Made by a program: the position numbers and the translations under genes. A DNA stretch of 5,080 nucleotides from Deltaproteobacteria bacterium (lineage in GTDB: Bacteria > Desulfobacterota > GWC2-55-46 > DRQE01), in the NCBI GenBank assembly GCA_016219165.1, contig JACRCB010000090.1, positions 1 to 5,080 on the forward strand, given 5' to 3'. A model generated the notes under the pieces. It had not been told where the DNA came from. It did no database searches and worked only from the letters and a program-made list of their open reading frames with translations. Positions within the stretch are counted from its first letter, which is position 1; every line of letters begins with the position of its first letter. Shown here piece by piece: positions 4,787-5,080 of this stretch.

Positions 4787-5080
4787 CATATTTTTGTATA
4801 TGTAATCTTATAATTAAGATTATCTTTCATTACTGATAATAAATTGACAAGGGCAGTTTTTGTGCCTTCTATAATTATTTCAGAAAGCCTTTTACTTTCC
4901 AGAATATCATGCAGAATGAAACTGTAAAAATCTTTTGCTTTTCGTGCTTCTTCGCTTATGAGTTCTGCTATGAAATCTTTATTTTCCTCTGTTAGATTTC
5001 TTTTTGAAACAATTGTTATTAGCCACATTGGCTGTTTGACCTTCCCCAATTTAGTGGACGTTCTGTAAAGATATATCTGC
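4786..5080 (-). CDS. Unrecognised AT-rich ORF, probably the C-terminal part of a gene continuing past the window edge
   Basis: I do not recognise this protein. The minus-strand frame ends with TGA at 4788-4786 and stays open to the right edge, where the codons read QIYLYRTSTKLGKVKQPMWL. A start at TTG (5049) or ATG (5028) is possible, but neither has a convincing ribosome-binding site at good spacing (AAGG lies about 11 bases before the ATG). An open frame of 98 codons in sequence of about 30% GC suggests a true coding region entering from outside. The visible part is mixed hydrophobic and charged, with probable helices (EENKDFIAELISEEARKAKD; ESKRLSEIIIEG), and has no signal or membrane segment. 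Its composition contrasts sharply with purD, consistent with horizontal acquisition. Function is unknown. Confidence 0.55.
   Translation of the reverse strand, partial: QIYLYRTSTKLGKVKQPMWLITIVSKRNLTEENKDFIAELISEEARKAKDFYSFILHDILESKRLSEIIIEGTKTALVNLLSVMKDNLNYKITYTKI

Noticed and set aside
1..5080. CRISPR array
   Set aside because: No regularly spaced direct repeats with unique spacers occur in the window; the repeats found are inverted or singly dispersed.

Overview
The window looks like a chromosomal housekeeping region of a Gram-negative bacterium. The order purD-purE-tsaC, an RseC/MucC membrane protein next to smpB, and the intergenic repeats with 'GCGAAGCAAT' and 'GCTGAAAAAGTC' modules fit a deltaproteobacterial or Nitrospirota-like lineage. 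That placement rests on recognition only. Most coding sequence is moderately GC-rich. The last ~290 bases at the right edge are strikingly AT-rich (about 30% GC, counted over 4801-5040).

Layout, left to right. Positions 1-217 (minus) hold the 5' part of the tmRNA gene ssrA, including the complete tag reading frame (ANDYNYALAA, then stop) and a well-formed promoter just upstream; the 3' half lies outside the window. Positions 255-565 are non-coding and packed with inverted repeats. They include two related perfect hairpins whose stem differences are all compensatory, and a 150-base module bounded by a 19-bp inverted repeat. Next, all on minus, come smpB (GTG start) and, directly upstream and translationally coupled, an RseC/MucC-family gene. 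A divergent gap of about 100 bases leads to a plus-strand gene for a small protein with a His/Asp-rich N-terminus, which I do not recognise. It converges on tsaC (minus). Upstream of tsaC lies a ~200-bp dispersed-repeat-like element with imperfect terminal inverted repeats, one end of which contains the purE stop codon. Then come purE and purD (minus), a possible 21-codon ORF, and an AT-rich reading frame that runs off the right edge.

How the genes fit together. ssrA and smpB form the trans-translation ribosome-rescue system. purD and purE catalyse two early steps of de novo IMP synthesis. TsaC makes the threonylcarbamoyl-AMP used for t6A modification of ANN-decoding tRNAs. The right-edge ORF differs in composition from the pur genes and may be recently acquired.

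Nothing here amounts to a demonstrated new system. The most interesting unexplained parts are the structured ssrA-smpB intergenic region, the repeat abutting purE, the unrecognised His-rich protein, and the AT-rich edge ORF with its overlapping small ORF.
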